64,000 nt of DNA, from assembly GCF_963678635.1 (NCBI RefSeq), contig NC_087067.1, positions 57,009,883 through 57,073,882 of the forward strand, written 5' to 3'. Origin of the DNA: Symsagittifera roscoffensis (Eukaryota > Xenacoelomorpha > Acoela > Convolutidae). This document shows, piece after piece, positions 47,590 through 59,279 of this stretch. A program made the position numbers and the translations under genes. Numbering within the stretch: the first letter of the stretch is position 1; every line of letters begins with the position of its first letter. Under the pieces are notes generated by a model. The model had not been told where the DNA came from. It was given only the letters and a program-made list of their open reading frames with translations, and made no database searches.

Positions 47590-47988
47590 CCTTTTATAAG
47601 GGGTCAACTTTTAAAGGTTTTACCTAGTGAGCAGGCAGCTGTACTCGGCTCTTGCTACAAAGTCACTTTTTTTCTGAATTGTGCAATTTGACTAAAGAGT
47701 GTCTAAAGAAGTTTCAACATCACACTTTTTGCACGATGGCGGAAGCGCGGGACCATGGGTTTTGAACGTAAAGCAACAAACAAATGATAACCAGAGCGTG
47801 CGCATAAGGAGGTTGGTTTTTCTTGCGGGGAGACTGGTCATTTTGCACAATCAGTTAAATTGAGCACGCACAAGTTGAAATGCTACAATAACATGGAAAA
47901 CAACTATGGAGCCAAAAAATTGAAATAAAGTTGTTAAAGTGTCTGAAGAAAAAAAGCCCACCCTGAGTACAAATATTCCGTTACTTTA
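47590..47988 (+). repeat. Satellite unit 7, truncated short type (about 399 bp)
   Basis: Carries the same deletion junction (about 47940) but keeps TTGTTAAAGTG, unlike the TTTTTAAAGTG of units 3 and 6. It stops at ATTCCGTTACTTT, where other units continue CGTATCAAAAG. The following sequence belongs to a different element. Confidence 0.88.
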
Positions 47989-48438
47989 AAGTTAATAAAA
48001 CTCAAAGACTCTGTAAACCCCGGATGGGTGGAACCGGATCTAAACCATATTTCATTTTTTATAAATTAGATAATTTACCACTGTAAAATATTTAATATTA
48101 ACCAATCACAATCCATCCAGCTAACAACCCACTTATTTGTAAGTGCTAAAATTACTTGTAATTTCAGCACCAGAGAGATTTGAATTTAACTTAGAAATTA
48201 GTTGCCTTTCCAAGAGAACTTCAGCAGCCGCAATAAACCAGTATACCCTAGATCTATTGAGCCTAGCAGAGACTAGTTAAACAACCTGAGACTAGATAGT
48301 ATAAGAGTAAGATTAGGATCGGTATTAGACTAAGAAGTTGCACGAATCTATCCGGCCGAAAATAAGATAGCGTGACGAGCAGACGGTGTACCCTATCCGA
48401 AATTACTCTATGATTTATACCCATCAGACATAACTCAT
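47989..48438 (+). mobile_element. Possible 5' LTR of the env-bearing retroelement
   Basis: The satellite breaks off at 47988 and new sequence starts AAGTTAATAAAACTC. An AGTTA-type start is usual for errantivirus LTRs. The stretch has a TATA-like TTTTTTATAAATTAG (48053), AATAAA near 48231, and is followed at about 48440 by TGGTGCGACCATAAG, which could be a primer binding site. No second copy lies in the window, since the 3' end of the element is beyond 64000, so the LTR cannot be confirmed by comparison. Confidence 0.35.
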
Positions 48439-49882
48439 CTGGTGCGACCATAAGTCTCAAAACAACACTTTAAAAAACAAATTAGCTTAGAATTAACCAA
48501 AAATAGATTAGAAATAGACAAAACATTTTCAAAATGTTACACGACAATAATTTAATTGAATGGTCTCTAGGACTCAATAAATCAGAGACGCTATTCCGTA
48601 CAATACGAGAACTACCCGGTATTGGAAAAACACCTCGGACAAGAGACGACATACGACTACATAGGAACTTACCATTTAGTTTCATGGTCGTACGGCAAAA
48701 GCCAACACAAACTTTTATATTTAGAATTTTATTAGCAATGAATTTAGATTTTCATTTGCAAACATAAATTCCTTGAAGAAAATCTTCAATGAATATTTCA
48801 TGCGCCAAATAAAATTATTATTGTTCAATAACGATTGATAAAAAGATCTCAAATCGTTCCTTCTAAATCTGCAGTACTATATAAAACATATTTGAAAAAA
48901 TATTTGTTCAAAAGAAAAACAAAAATTAGTAGCATGACAATAAATTGTTAGTAAATATAAAATCATCCTGTTATTCCAGCTTCATCACCTAAACATAACA
49001 GCAATCATAAATAAACTAATATCACAATACTTAAACTTCATTATTTTTAGATATTTCACAAAAGTTTATCTTTAATCTTATATCCCTTAAACTTAATTCT
49101 ATTCAATCTTAAACCAGATCATCAAGGCTATCCTTGGATCTGATTTAATTTTCTATCTTATAATTTTAATTCTGATCATCAAGGCTTATCCTTGGATCAA
49201 AACGAACAATCTTGTTCTCCCCCACCCACTTATTAAGTGTCTAACGACCTCAAAGGTCGTTTCACTACCCAACCTTTTCAAAAGACCCAGGATTAATAGA
49301 AGTTTTTTAAATACTAACCTTTCAAATTAAGCTATTCAGTGAAGAAATTCGGTTATTCATCCTTCACTTGACCCCTCCTCTTATACGACCCAGGATATAT
49401 CTTAAGCCTAGTAAGATTAAAATAGTACCTAACGAACTACTCGCGTTCTAATTATACCTGAACCTTGTGTATCGATTTACTATTCTCCAACCCTTGAACA
49501 CAATCACTACCCTAAGTAAGATTAAGTAAGTTAACACCTTAGCTTATACTAGCCACGAGAAATTTAAGTCATTCTTCGGAATTGATATACTTTTCTCTCC
49601 AACCCTGAACAAAAAGACCCAGGTTAAGCTAACCAAAAAATCGTAAGGACTAACAGTCTAGTAAAAAAATTCACTGAAAAGCAATTTTGCATCCGTCATC
49701 CCAAACCTTATGTCATTGAAAAACCTAGGAAATAACGAACAATCGTGATACACAACTGTGAAATATAAAATCAAAAATACGATTTTGTAATAACCCCACA
49801 TACACAAACAGTTGAATACATTCACACAAAAAGACAAACAGTAAAAAGAACAAACATAAGTAAACAAAGACAAATAACACGA
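48439..49882 (+). other. Leader of the retroelement, no clear gene
   Basis: About 1.4 kb. A 77-codon frame (48534-48767) has no recognisable domain. A stem-forming motif ATCAAGGCTATCCTTGGATC occurs twice (near 49121 and 49179), and ACCCAGGAT/ACCCAGGTT occurs three times (near 49285, 49388, 49617). Such repeated hairpins in a leader could serve RNA packaging, but that is conjecture. Confidence 0.5.
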
Positions 49883-50732
49883 TAAATTTTTACAAAACAC
49901 AGAAATGCATTCTCCGAATTAGAAGTCAGTAGTCTAGATGCACTATACAAAACAGAAGACACAATAAATAAAACGTATCCAATCCAGGATCCAGTATATT
50001 TTTCCGATTCAGAAACAATTTCAATCTCATCGAAAAAAGGAAAAAACAGAATAAAAAAGAATTATAAACACAAACCAGTACATCTATACAATTGGAATCA
50101 ACCAATTAGACATATTGATAAATACATATTAACAGTAATCAAACGAAAAAAGGAGCAACACCCAAAGTGACGAAAGTACGGACGAAGAAAAAGTTTTTCC
50201 CTTTATTATAAATTCACTAAATGATAGAGGACAAACACGATTTTGCAAAAATTTAACTGAAAATTTGCTTGAACCAGGAATCAGTCTATGCAAAACAGAA
50301 TTACCAGATATAAAAATCAAAAGACAAATTATAGAACATTATTTAAAAGAAACATAAAACCTAACACAACAATACGGAATCTACACCATAGAAATCAGTA
50401 CACCAAGACCATATAATAAATATATTATTCAAACTGACGATATTGATTTAGAATTTTCAAATGTATTCACAGAATACATCAAGAGCATACAATATTATAA
50501 CTCACAGAGAGCAAATTCGATATTCACCAACGAAGTCTTTGCAATAATATATACTTATTTATCTATATTAGAAAGAACAGAAGCTCAAAGCACATCACCA
50601 ATTCAAACATCAAAACACACAAAAGTAAGAAACGAAATCGCCGCATTTTCAACATTTTTAAACGCAATTTGTGAAAACTTACCAATAATGATGTTTCACA
50701 AAACACTAAACATGATTTACAAAAAATACTAG
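49883..50732 (+). pseudogene. Remnant of a 5' ORF, possibly the gag N-terminal region
   Basis: Two overlapping open stretches in different frames: 49883-50168, ending at a TGA, and a second from about 50160 to the TAG at 50730-50732 with one internal TAA at 50355-50357. The second encodes segments such as DDIDLEFSNVFTEYIKSIQ and ANSIFTNEVFAIIYTYLSIL, helical and non-repetitive, so it looks like real former coding sequence. No family recognised. Its place just before the gag-like ORFs suggests a matrix-like or accessory Gag portion. Confidence 0.45.
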
Positions 50733-50741
50733 CATGTTTTA

Positions 50742-50785
50742 CAATTGTTGGTCCTAAATTGTTGGTCCTCGGTTGGTCCTAAATA
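50742..50785. repeat. Short tandem GTTGGTCCT repeat
   Basis: Three copies of GTTGGTCCT (about 50748, 50760, 50772) with CTAAATT between two of them. It lies exactly between two ORF remnants and looks like a local slippage duplication. Confidence 0.7.
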
Positions 50786-51779
50786 TTCACATATGGATTA
50801 CGAGACAGTTAGACCAAGGACGAAACCGTCAAAATTACGAAAAACGTTCAAAAGCAGTAATTTTGCAGAATACATATAATCACACACATCCATCAAGAAC
50901 AAATCAACCTCCACGAAGAAATAACAACCACGTATATTCTCAATATTGGAATGCTCCAATTACATCAACCAATTCAGTAAATTTCCAAAATAATCCACAC
51001 CCTCCACAGGATCACAGTGAAAATTACCCATTTTTTCAACAACATAAAAATAAGCAACAAACATCTTATTATTCAAATTATTTATCATCTGATGATGATG
51101 ACTATTATCAACCAAATCTTTTTGCACCATATACACAAGAGTATCGCACACAAAGACCACGACAATCTCAACCATCCAAAAAAATAAAAATTTACCCACA
51201 AAATCCAACAGATATACAGAATCAACAACCAATACATATACCTAACTCAATTAACACTCATTCTTTTCTCAACCTATACAATCACAAAACCCAATGACAA
51301 TGCATTCCTACCAAACAAATCAAAAGCAAAATGAAATACCATTACCATATTACCTACAACAACATGAAATTACAAAAAATCAACTTACAAACTTCTCACA
51401 AATACCAAATGCCGCAGAATCACTACAAATGACAATGAACCCATATCTTATGGGAGGATCATCAATAACATCTAATAAACCATTGATGGTATTCACAGGA
51501 ACAGACCGTGAATACTCAGTAGAAGATTACCTAAACGCAGTCACAGCAAATTTAATTTTTAATATAGGACCTGAACCAATTAATGCACCACTTCATCAAA
51601 ATTGGATACATAGACGCACCGCGTTAATACAAACAACACTAGATGGCGCAGCCCAAAAATGGTTTTCAGTACTACCCATAGACAAAAAATCAGAGTGGAA
51701 AAGACTCACACAAGAATTTTCAAAAATGTTTTATGTAATGAAATTCGCAGATTACCAAACGAAACAATCAAACAATTAG
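50773..51779 (+). pseudogene. Ty3/gypsy-type gag: disordered N-terminus and capsid
   Basis: The first part (50773-51297) is rich in Asn, Gln, Pro and Tyr with an Asp run (SSDDDDYYQPN), a low-complexity linker. After a frame change at 51294-51297, 51294-51779 encodes a capsid-like domain with MVFTGTDREYSVEDYLNAV, WIHRRTALIQTTLDGAAQKW and EWKRLTQEFSKMF, the usual helical pattern around a conserved A-W of retrotransposon Gag. The frame is lost near 51725 and the continuation lies in the frame of 51659-51955. Gag would form the particle. Confidence 0.75.
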
Positions 51780-52733
51780 CAATTAGAATCGAAACACTAG
51801 TTCGAAAAGCATATTCACTTAATACACATGATTACAAGAAAAACAAAAATGACAGAAATTTTAATGATGACCTTAACACCTCAACTAAGGAAAATAGCAA
51901 TAAAGAAAAGAGCATCTCATCCATCCTCAATTCGAGAACCAGATTTAGATTTTAGAAAACTAGTAGATAAACTAGAACAAGCAGAAATCACAATGAAACT
52001 TGAAGAAACGGAAAATCTAAAACTACAGTATGTTAATCACATCGAAACGAACACTACACATATAAACAATACACAACAACCAGATATAGACCTATCTGAA
52101 AAAATCACTGAAATTCTAAACATCTATGAAAGCAACCCAAATTATAAGGGTAAACCATCTTTCAAAAAATGGTGTAATTATTGCCGACGATACGGACAAA
52201 GTATTTCCGCATGTAGACAAAAACAACAAGACAATCAGAATAAACCTCAAAAGCACAAAGAACCAAATAAGTCATTCTATCATTACATGAAAAAAAATCA
52301 ATACCTAACAAACAAGAATATGCACAATAATAATAGCTCTGGAAAACCAATTCCAAGCAACCCAATTTACTCTAGAAATCAATCACCATATAACTCTAGA
52401 CGATCGAATTCAAACTCAACACAAATTGTTTCTAGATCCAGTTCTCAATCAAAATCAAGGAATAGACACTATTCCAACAACAGATCACGAAATTCATCGG
52501 ACAACAGAAATAAAAACTATTCAAACAATAGGAATAGAAGTTACTCAAACAATCGAAACCAGAATTATCCAAGCAACAGATCACAGAACAATTCATACAA
52601 TAGATCAAACTATCAGAGATCAAATGATAACTATCAAAACAGATCACAAAACAATTCACAAAATCGAAACTCAAGTTATAACAACAGATATAGAAATTAT
52701 TCCCAGTCACCTCAAAGAAATAATAACCGTTAA
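51780..52733 (+). pseudogene. Gag C-terminus: capsid end, zinc knuckle and Asn/Ser/Arg-rich tail
   Basis: After two frame changes the capsid C-terminal helices (RKLVDKLEQAEITMKLEETE, about 51950) lead to a single knuckle CNYCRRYGQSISACR (52172-52216), where the zinc-binding His is replaced by Gln. The remaining 500 bases encode a tail made of S-N-R repeats (NNRNRSYSNNRN and similar, about 52470-52720), expected to bind RNA. A plus-strand alternative frame (52426-52866) over the same repeats is a shadow. Confidence 0.7.
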
Positions 52734-53039
52734 CCCGATTCTCAACACAGATATAGAAGTAATACACCAAAACATCGAAGACGAATCAATCAAGTACAAG
52801 CAAATGAAGAAACAACTTCAGACCCTCCAGGTATTGATAACAGAGAAACTAATGAAATACAATTAAACCACATTAATGGTGTTTCCACAGATACTGAAAG
52901 CGATACAGACAACACCATGTCAGTAAATATGATAACAGTCAAAATTGACTATGAACCCATTATATACGAACAACCCTTCAGTTCACACATATACGAAAAT
53001 CAATTGGAACTTCTAAATAACTATAATATAGGACCAACG

Positions 53040-53587
53040 AATAAAAACTCACTCAAAAAGTCAATCAAGAAGTAAACAAAATCAACACTGTAACAAAACC
53101 TGATAAAAAAGACGAAATACATTGCTCAAATACAAATCAAAATTATCAAAACATTCAAAAAGAACAACCAAGAGAAAAAATTTGGACAATCCCATTTCTC
53201 TTAGAGAGCCCAAAAAATAAAGAATTTCAACCACCAGATCTTGAAATTGATTTTTTAATCGACTAAGGAGCAGAATCAAATATCATTAACATCTCTACAT
53301 GGAATGAAATCAGAACACTACATCCAAATTTACAACCTCTCGAAACATCTAGTAAATTAGCAACAGCACAAGGATCAACATTAGAAAATTATGGAAAAAT
53401 TCAACTATCCCTTGTTCCCACAAGAACATTGGAACAAAACAAAATTTTAAGCAAACCATTCAAACAAACATTTGACATTACTGATATTAAACATAATATC
53501 ATTGGAATACCATTTATAACTAAATATATACCCACAATAAATATCTTAAACAGTAAACTCCATATAAAAGGAAATATACAAGAGTGA
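53040..53587 (+). pseudogene. Pol: aspartic protease, stop in the active site
   Basis: In frame with the TGA at 53585-53587, a retropepsin domain contains LEIDFLID followed by GAESNIINIS (53242-53296), with a TAA at 53264-53266 exactly where the Ser or Thr of the catalytic D-S/T-G should be. A typical retropepsin C-terminal part follows, with DITDIKHNIIGIPF (about 53478-53515) in the place of the conserved ILG motif. The protease would cut Gag-Pol, and this copy is dead. Confidence 0.75.
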
Positions 53588-54053
53588 AAAACACAGCCCT
53601 AACATTTTTTCAAAGATTAAACAAACAACCACCATTTTTATCAAAATTCTACCCTATTTATAACGAAGAACGAAAACACCTAAAACCGCTATCAGGAGAC
53701 ATATATAACTTTTCAATAAAGCAAGTTCATCAGTATGACAAAAGTCAAAATAGACAACAATTTTTCATGTCAGATTTCGAATTTAGACCAATTCACAAAT
53801 TCTTCAAAATAACAATCTCATCAAAAAAATATGCAAGAAACACAAATTCTGATATTATTTCACCACACGTGTATAATAATACACCAAAACAGAATAACCC
53901 TACCCTTAGGACACTTAGGATATTGTGAAACGAACGCCACAACTTCACCTGTAAAAGAAGTAGCATACAGAGTAAATAATACATTACAGCTATTATGCAT
54001 TTGTCAATCAACAATTCTTGATGAAGAAATGTCCATAAATAATATAATAAGCA
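53588..54053 (+). pseudogene. Pol: linker between protease and reverse transcriptase
   Basis: Open stretches 53584-53928 and 53831-54157 overlap in different frames. The switch near 53835 indicates a frameshift. FFQRLNKQPPFLSKFYPIY and GHLGYCETNATTSPVKEVAY are non-repetitive coding-like segments as usual in this part of gypsy Pol. Confidence 0.6.
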
Positions 54054-55560
54054 ATGAAAAAAAATACAGATTATTTCACAAAAAATCCATATTTCAAACC
54101 AACATTCAATATAACAAATTATACAAAAGAATCACAAAAGTTTTTAACCAAGTTTAATTTTCAAAATTTACAAATAACACGAAATGAATTTGATAAATTA
54201 GCTAAACAACTAATAAAATGTTCATCAGTTTACGCAACATCAAAATTTGATGTTGGAAAAATTAGTTCATCCCTACACCTTCCATTAAAACCTGACGCAG
54301 TTTTCAAAAAACAAGAGCAAGTAAGGTACCAATTCACTTAATTCAATAGATTACTAAATATTTTAGAACAATACGAAATTATATCAACAGTAAATGAGGA
54401 AGAAAAACCAAAAGGTAACACCTTTATCAACCCTGTTATCATTCTAGCAAAAGGTGAATCACTGAAAATAGTTTTAGACGCTAGATATCTCGATTCACTA
54501 ATTGATGAATCAAAATGTAATTGGCCCATTGAACCAATACAAGTTATCTTAACAAAGATAAACGGTAAGTACTTCACAACCGCAGATATGAATTGAATAG
54601 TGCTTACAATTAAGTGCCACTAGATGAACAATCACGACGATTAACACAATTTGTTATTGAAAATCAACAATAAGAATTTCAGCGATTATTCGATCATGAG
54701 TAAAATTTTTCGACCAAAAATACTCCAGAAAAATGCAATCACACATTTGGATGATGTTTTCATGCAATCACAAACTAAAGACGAAATGTTTACAGTTTTA
54801 GAACAATACCACAAAATACTTCAAAACGAAAATCTGAAAGCAGCCCCAGATAAATCACATTTTTTCTTGACACGCGTTAAATTTTTAGGACATAATTTTG
54901 AACGAAATACTATCACTCCTTTAAAATCACGCATTGACGCAATTCAAAAACTCCAACCACCAACAAATAAAGAGAAAATCCAAGAATTCCTTGGAATGTT
55001 GAATTTCTTAAGTAAATATGTTTACAAAATGCAACTATACTTAAGACCTTTCTATAACATTCTCAGACAACAAAATAATTTTGAATGGACCACTGAACAT
55101 CAAACACGATTTGACGAAATTAAAAAACTTTTAACAGAACAAATTTCAAACACCATTCCAGATCCAAACCAACCATTCTATGCAATGTGCAATGCTTCAA
55201 ATTTTGGCATCGGCGCAGCATTATTACAATCACACAGTGGAACAAAAAAAATGAATCTTATATCAGCAAATTCACGATTATTCACACAAGCCGAGCTACG
55301 ACTCTCCACTCTAATGAGAGAATGTACAGCTATAATATACACACTTACAGAATTTGAGTTCCTGATACTTGGATCAAAACACCCAACAGTTTTTTTTACA
55401 GATCATAAACCAATTTTCTTTTTACACAAAAATCAAACCCAAATCATAGAGATTATAGATTTCAACTAATTTTAATGAAATTCCCAAACTTACATATAGT
55501 TTGGACAGCAGGAAAAAACCTTGCATTACCAGATAAATTAAGTAGAAATACACCACCCGA
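54054..55560 (+). pseudogene. Pol: reverse transcriptase and RNase H
   Basis: Reverse transcriptase fingers and palm run through 54170-54600 (GNTFINPVIILAKGESLKIV, YFTTADMN) with stops at about 54339, 54596 and 54612. The palm continues in 54651-55469 with ITHLDDVFMQ, where the Tyr of Y-x-D-D is His, then LKAAPDKSHFFLTRVKFLGH and thumb/connection sequence. RNase H follows with AMCNASNFGIGAALLQ, where the catalytic Asp before AS is Asn, and FFTDHKPIFF. A frame change lies near 55440. The order RT then RNase H then integrase identifies Ty3/gypsy rather than BEL or copia organisation by itself only in part, and the motifs fit gypsy best. Confidence 0.85.
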
Positions 55561-56192
55561 ATTACTTACACGAAAAACTACAGTTGAAATACCAAAAATA
55601 TCAAATTCTATCTCGCGAAATACAAAACATCACCCCGATTAGAATGCAAATATGCAGTAAAAACCGATATCGATCAATCACAAATAAATAATCTACAACA
55701 TTTCTCATTCTACCTAGATTGCCAACTCACATTGGATAAAAAATAACACTCAACAAAAGAAAACAAAACAAGAATCACATGAAAAAAACCTTTTCCCGTT
55801 AATTGAAACAGAAAACTTAACCGATAAAAAAAATTTATCAGGACCGCAAACAAAGGACTCAAAATATACGATAAATCAAGTATTTAATCTCCATGACCCA
55901 CTTGACACAATCCTCTTATCAAAACTAGAAATTGACAATATTTTTCTCCCACCAACAGAAAAAATTACACTTGAGCTATTAAAGCGATACCAAAACCTTG
56001 ACCCGGTAATTAGACAACTGAAATCATGGCACAAATACAAAACAAAACCAGTAAAAGCCGATACAACATTTTTAGGAAACAAAACAATTATCCGATATTT
56101 TCGCAAATTTAATAGCACGTCAATATATGAAGACACAGATTTTTAAAGAATATCAATGAGACAATTCTAAAGTCCCCTGTCTCCCCTTAAGA
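55561..56192 (+). pseudogene. Pol: tether between RNase H and integrase
   Basis: Coding-like sequence in several frames with stops. It includes a helical segment around KYQNLDPVIRQLKSWHKYKT (about 55985-56045) typical of the region just before the integrase finger. No catalytic motif. Confidence 0.6.
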
Positions 56193-57420
56193 ATGATATT
56201 GATAGCAATCAACATTTCCCATACACAAAACACAAAAGGACACTCCGGATCAGAAAAGACTTATTCAAATTTTACACGAATTTTTTATTTTCCAAACGCC
56301 CCAATTTGGATAAAAGTATTATGCAATGATTGTATAACATGTCAGTTAAACAAACCTCATCCACAACAAAAACAGATAGCACAAAAACAAGATTTTAAAG
56401 GACAAAGTTTATATTTCAGCCATAGAATTTCATTCGACACAAAAGGACCAATTTCACCAACCGCTGAAGGAAATTCATACATTATGGTTATTTTTGATGC
56501 ATTTACACACTATGTAGCACTCAACCCAGTACCACACTGTAATGCTTATTACGCTTACACAACACTCTACGAATATTGGATAGCTAATTTTGGACTACCC
56601 GAAATCTTAGTCACAGACAACGGTACAGAATTCATTAATAATGAAATCACCTTACCATGTCATTTATACAACATAAAGCACAGACCACGTACATCTCATG
56701 CACCTTGGACAAACGGATTAGTAGAAAGTATGAACCGTTCATTACAAAAATACCTTAGATGTATCATTAATGGAATTAATACACGATACACAGAATGGTC
56801 AGCAGACTTAAAATTATTTACCTATCATACAATTCACAAAAAACGACAACCTTAGGAATGTCACCATATGAAATGGTTTTTAACCAAAAACCAAGAAAAT
56901 CAATGATGCTCACACTAAATGCCCACAAAAATGCACAAGGTTATTGCAAACTACATAAAGATTCAATATGCTATAATCTACCATTACAAACACATGATGA
57001 AGATCATTTTCATCACCCACAAATTCTCAAATTAGGCTCTGGTACACATACCGAATAGAGACAAACAGCACAACAAAATCTACCAAAAAGTAACAAAGAA
57101 ATTGTTACAAAGGCAAAACATTAACAATCAAATTAATTCACGTTTTATGCCAGCCACAGACTTAAAAATTGGAACATTTGTTTTAAAACCTAATTTCCAA
57201 ACCGAAAAAGCAATCTCTAAAAAATTACAACCACTTCGAAAAGTTCGAAAAGGACCATACCAAATAATTGCTAAACCCACTGAAGTAACATATAAACTTA
57301 CAGATTCAACAAAAAAAAGAAATTGTTCAACATCGTAACAATTTATTACACTACTACCCGAAAGAATATGCTTTACGCGAATTAACCCAATTATATTCTT
57401 TCACCGGTTTAAAGGTTATT
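56193..57420 (+). pseudogene. Pol: integrase with HHCC finger, DDE core and GPY/F-type C-terminus
   Basis: The finger reads HTQNTKGHSGSEK and, further on, CNDCITCQLNK (56220-56360). The core shows ISFDTKGPISP (first Asp, about 56430), VTDNGTEFINN (second Asp, about 56610) and TNGLVESMNRSL (Glu, about 56715), so all three catalytic acids are kept. The frame shifts near 56820 and there is a stop at 57056-57058. The C-terminal domain (57102-57338) has KKLQPLRK followed by KGPYQIIAKPTEVTYKL, a GPY/F motif with a small insertion or duplication before it (RKVRKGPY). It would join element DNA to host DNA. Confidence 0.87.
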
Positions 57421-57499
57421 CAAAATAATTTACAAATAGAACAAGAAACAGATGTAAATGATGATAATCATCATAGACAAAGTCAAAAACAAAACACAA

Positions 57500-58330
57500 T
57501 TCATAAAAGCATGAAAACACCAGATCCATATAAATCTGAAAAAGAAAGAAAAAATAGGAAAATGATAGAAAAAATCTTGCCACAAGATCAAAAAGAAAAA
57601 TCCGAACATAGAAAATCATCACGACTTAGAAATCAACCACGAAAAAATTACAAAACCTTCATCCCACAATCTAAAATATTAAAGAAGGTTGAATTTCAAA
57701 AAAATAAACTTAAGCTTCTTAAAAAATCAATTAATTGTTAAACTTCTCAATCATTTTAACTTTCACATTTTCTTAGAAATCAACCACGAAAAAATTACAA
57801 AACATTCATTCCACAATCTAAAATATTAAAGAAGGTTAAATTTCAAAAATAAACTTAATTTTTTTAAAAAATCAATTAATTGTTAAACTTCTCAATCATT
57901 TTAACTTTCACATTTTCAAAACAACATGCTGCGAAATACGCAACAAATCTAGTTCAAATTCAACCAATAGAATTCGCTTAGAACAGTCACCTTCCATATG
58001 GGACCCAGATAAACCAGAAAAAGAAAGAAAAAATAGAAAAATGATAGAAAAATTCTTACCACAAAATTAAAATGAAAAATCTGAACAGAGAGATGCATCA
58101 CGACTTAAAAATTAACCACGGAAAAATTATAAAACATTCATCCCACAATCTAAAATATTGAAGAAAGTTGAATTTCAAAAATGAACTTTTACTTCTTTAA
58201 AAAATTGATAATTCAAACACATCTCAATCAATTTGAACCTTCATATTTTCAAAATAACATGCTGAAACACACGCAGCAATTCTAGTTCAAATTCAGCCAA
58301 TAGGATTCACTCAAATCAGTCACCTTCCAT
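57500..58330 (+). repeat. Pol C-terminal tail present three times in tandem
   Basis: The basic tail coding sequence and its 3' flank recur: copy A 57510-57775 (KSEKERKNRKMIEKILPQDQ ... RNQPRKNYKTFIPQS), copy B 57776-57915 beginning at CTTAGAAATCAACCACG (3' part only), copy C about 58004-58330. B and C carry stops. Each ends in AATTGTTAAACTTCTCAATC or a relative and then the flank TTCAAAACAACATGCTG. They arose by local duplication after insertion or during reverse transcription. Confidence 0.8.
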
Positions 58331-59038
58331 ATCTCTAACACCAACCTACTAGCCGACAGATATTGATCTCCAGGCATATCTATAACTATAACTTTACAAC
58401 CTCCAGGTCAAAATTAAGCAACTCGCTAAAACTTGACAACTAAAATAATTATCACGATAATATTACAACCCTCCCCTATCTAATTATGTAAAGATCAATA
58501 ATATTTTCCCAACTTACCAACTTAGACCTCAAAAACCCTCCAACCAAACATGGCAAATTAGCCTAAAGAAGAAAAAGACCTTGATCATTTAGCCTGAAGT
58601 ACAAATATTCCAAAAATACCCCAGATTACCCACCAAATAAAAATAAAGCAAAGAAGACCTCCTTAGCACCATAAAATAAGCCCCAACATTTTTTCATGAA
58701 GCTCAACCCACTTCTCAAAAAATTAATAAATAATCCGACCACATTTGAATTTCGCCCCAGAAATTCAAAAAATATACGACGAACGAATCATTTCTTAAAT
58801 GCTTTTCTCCTTAACAGTCGCAACTCTAAAAAACTTAATTCTAAATTTTTTTATAAACTTTTATATCCTACTTAAACTTTTGATAACATTTTTTCTTGAA
58901 ACCTTTGAAGCTTATATAATACTTTTAATAATTTTTTGAAACATATTTTTAATTTTCTACGTCCTATTTGCAATATATTTACTACTTTCCTAACTCATTG
59001 ACCACATCCACAGGTACGATAATTTCAAGTCTATCTAA
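58331..59038 (+). other. Interval between pol and the downstream ORFs
   Basis: AC-rich then AT-rich, with no recognisable gene or repeat. Confidence 0.5.
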
Positions 59039-59227
59039 ATGATACGAACAATTTTTAGTAGAACAGATATTTTCTTACTATTCATAATTCTCATCACATT
59101 CTTAATATCCCTAATTATGACAATATGCCAATGTGTAAAAAAAGCAATAGTCACGTTCGCCTTAGCAACAATCCTTTTAATTCTTTTTATCGAAGAATAT
59201 TACAATAAACATAAATCTTCCCAATAA
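59039..59227 (+). CDS. Small membrane ORF (62 codons), unknown
   Basis: Begins with ATG at 59040 in MIRTIFSRTDIF and encodes two hydrophobic segments (LLFIILITFLISLIMTI and IVTFALATILLILFI) separated by CQCVKKA, ending in a charged tail. A two-helix membrane hairpin is the simplest reading. It lies between pol and env and could be an accessory gene or a fragment of a longer membrane protein. The composition matches the surrounding element. Confidence 0.4.
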   Translation: MIRTIFSRTDIFLLFIILITFLISLIMTICQCVKKAIVTFALATILLILFIEEYYNKHKSSQ

Positions 59228-59279
59228 AAAATCTATACATAAAACACACTTCCAAAATTTCTAACCAAACACCACCAAA

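Noticed and set aside
47989-48438. Confident 5' LTR call
   Set aside because: No second copy is in the window and the primer site could not be matched to a tRNA, so it is listed only as possible.
52432-52770. Minus-strand Cys/Tyr-rich frame over the gag tail
   Set aside because: It is the complement of the Asn/Ser/Arg repeat on the plus strand.
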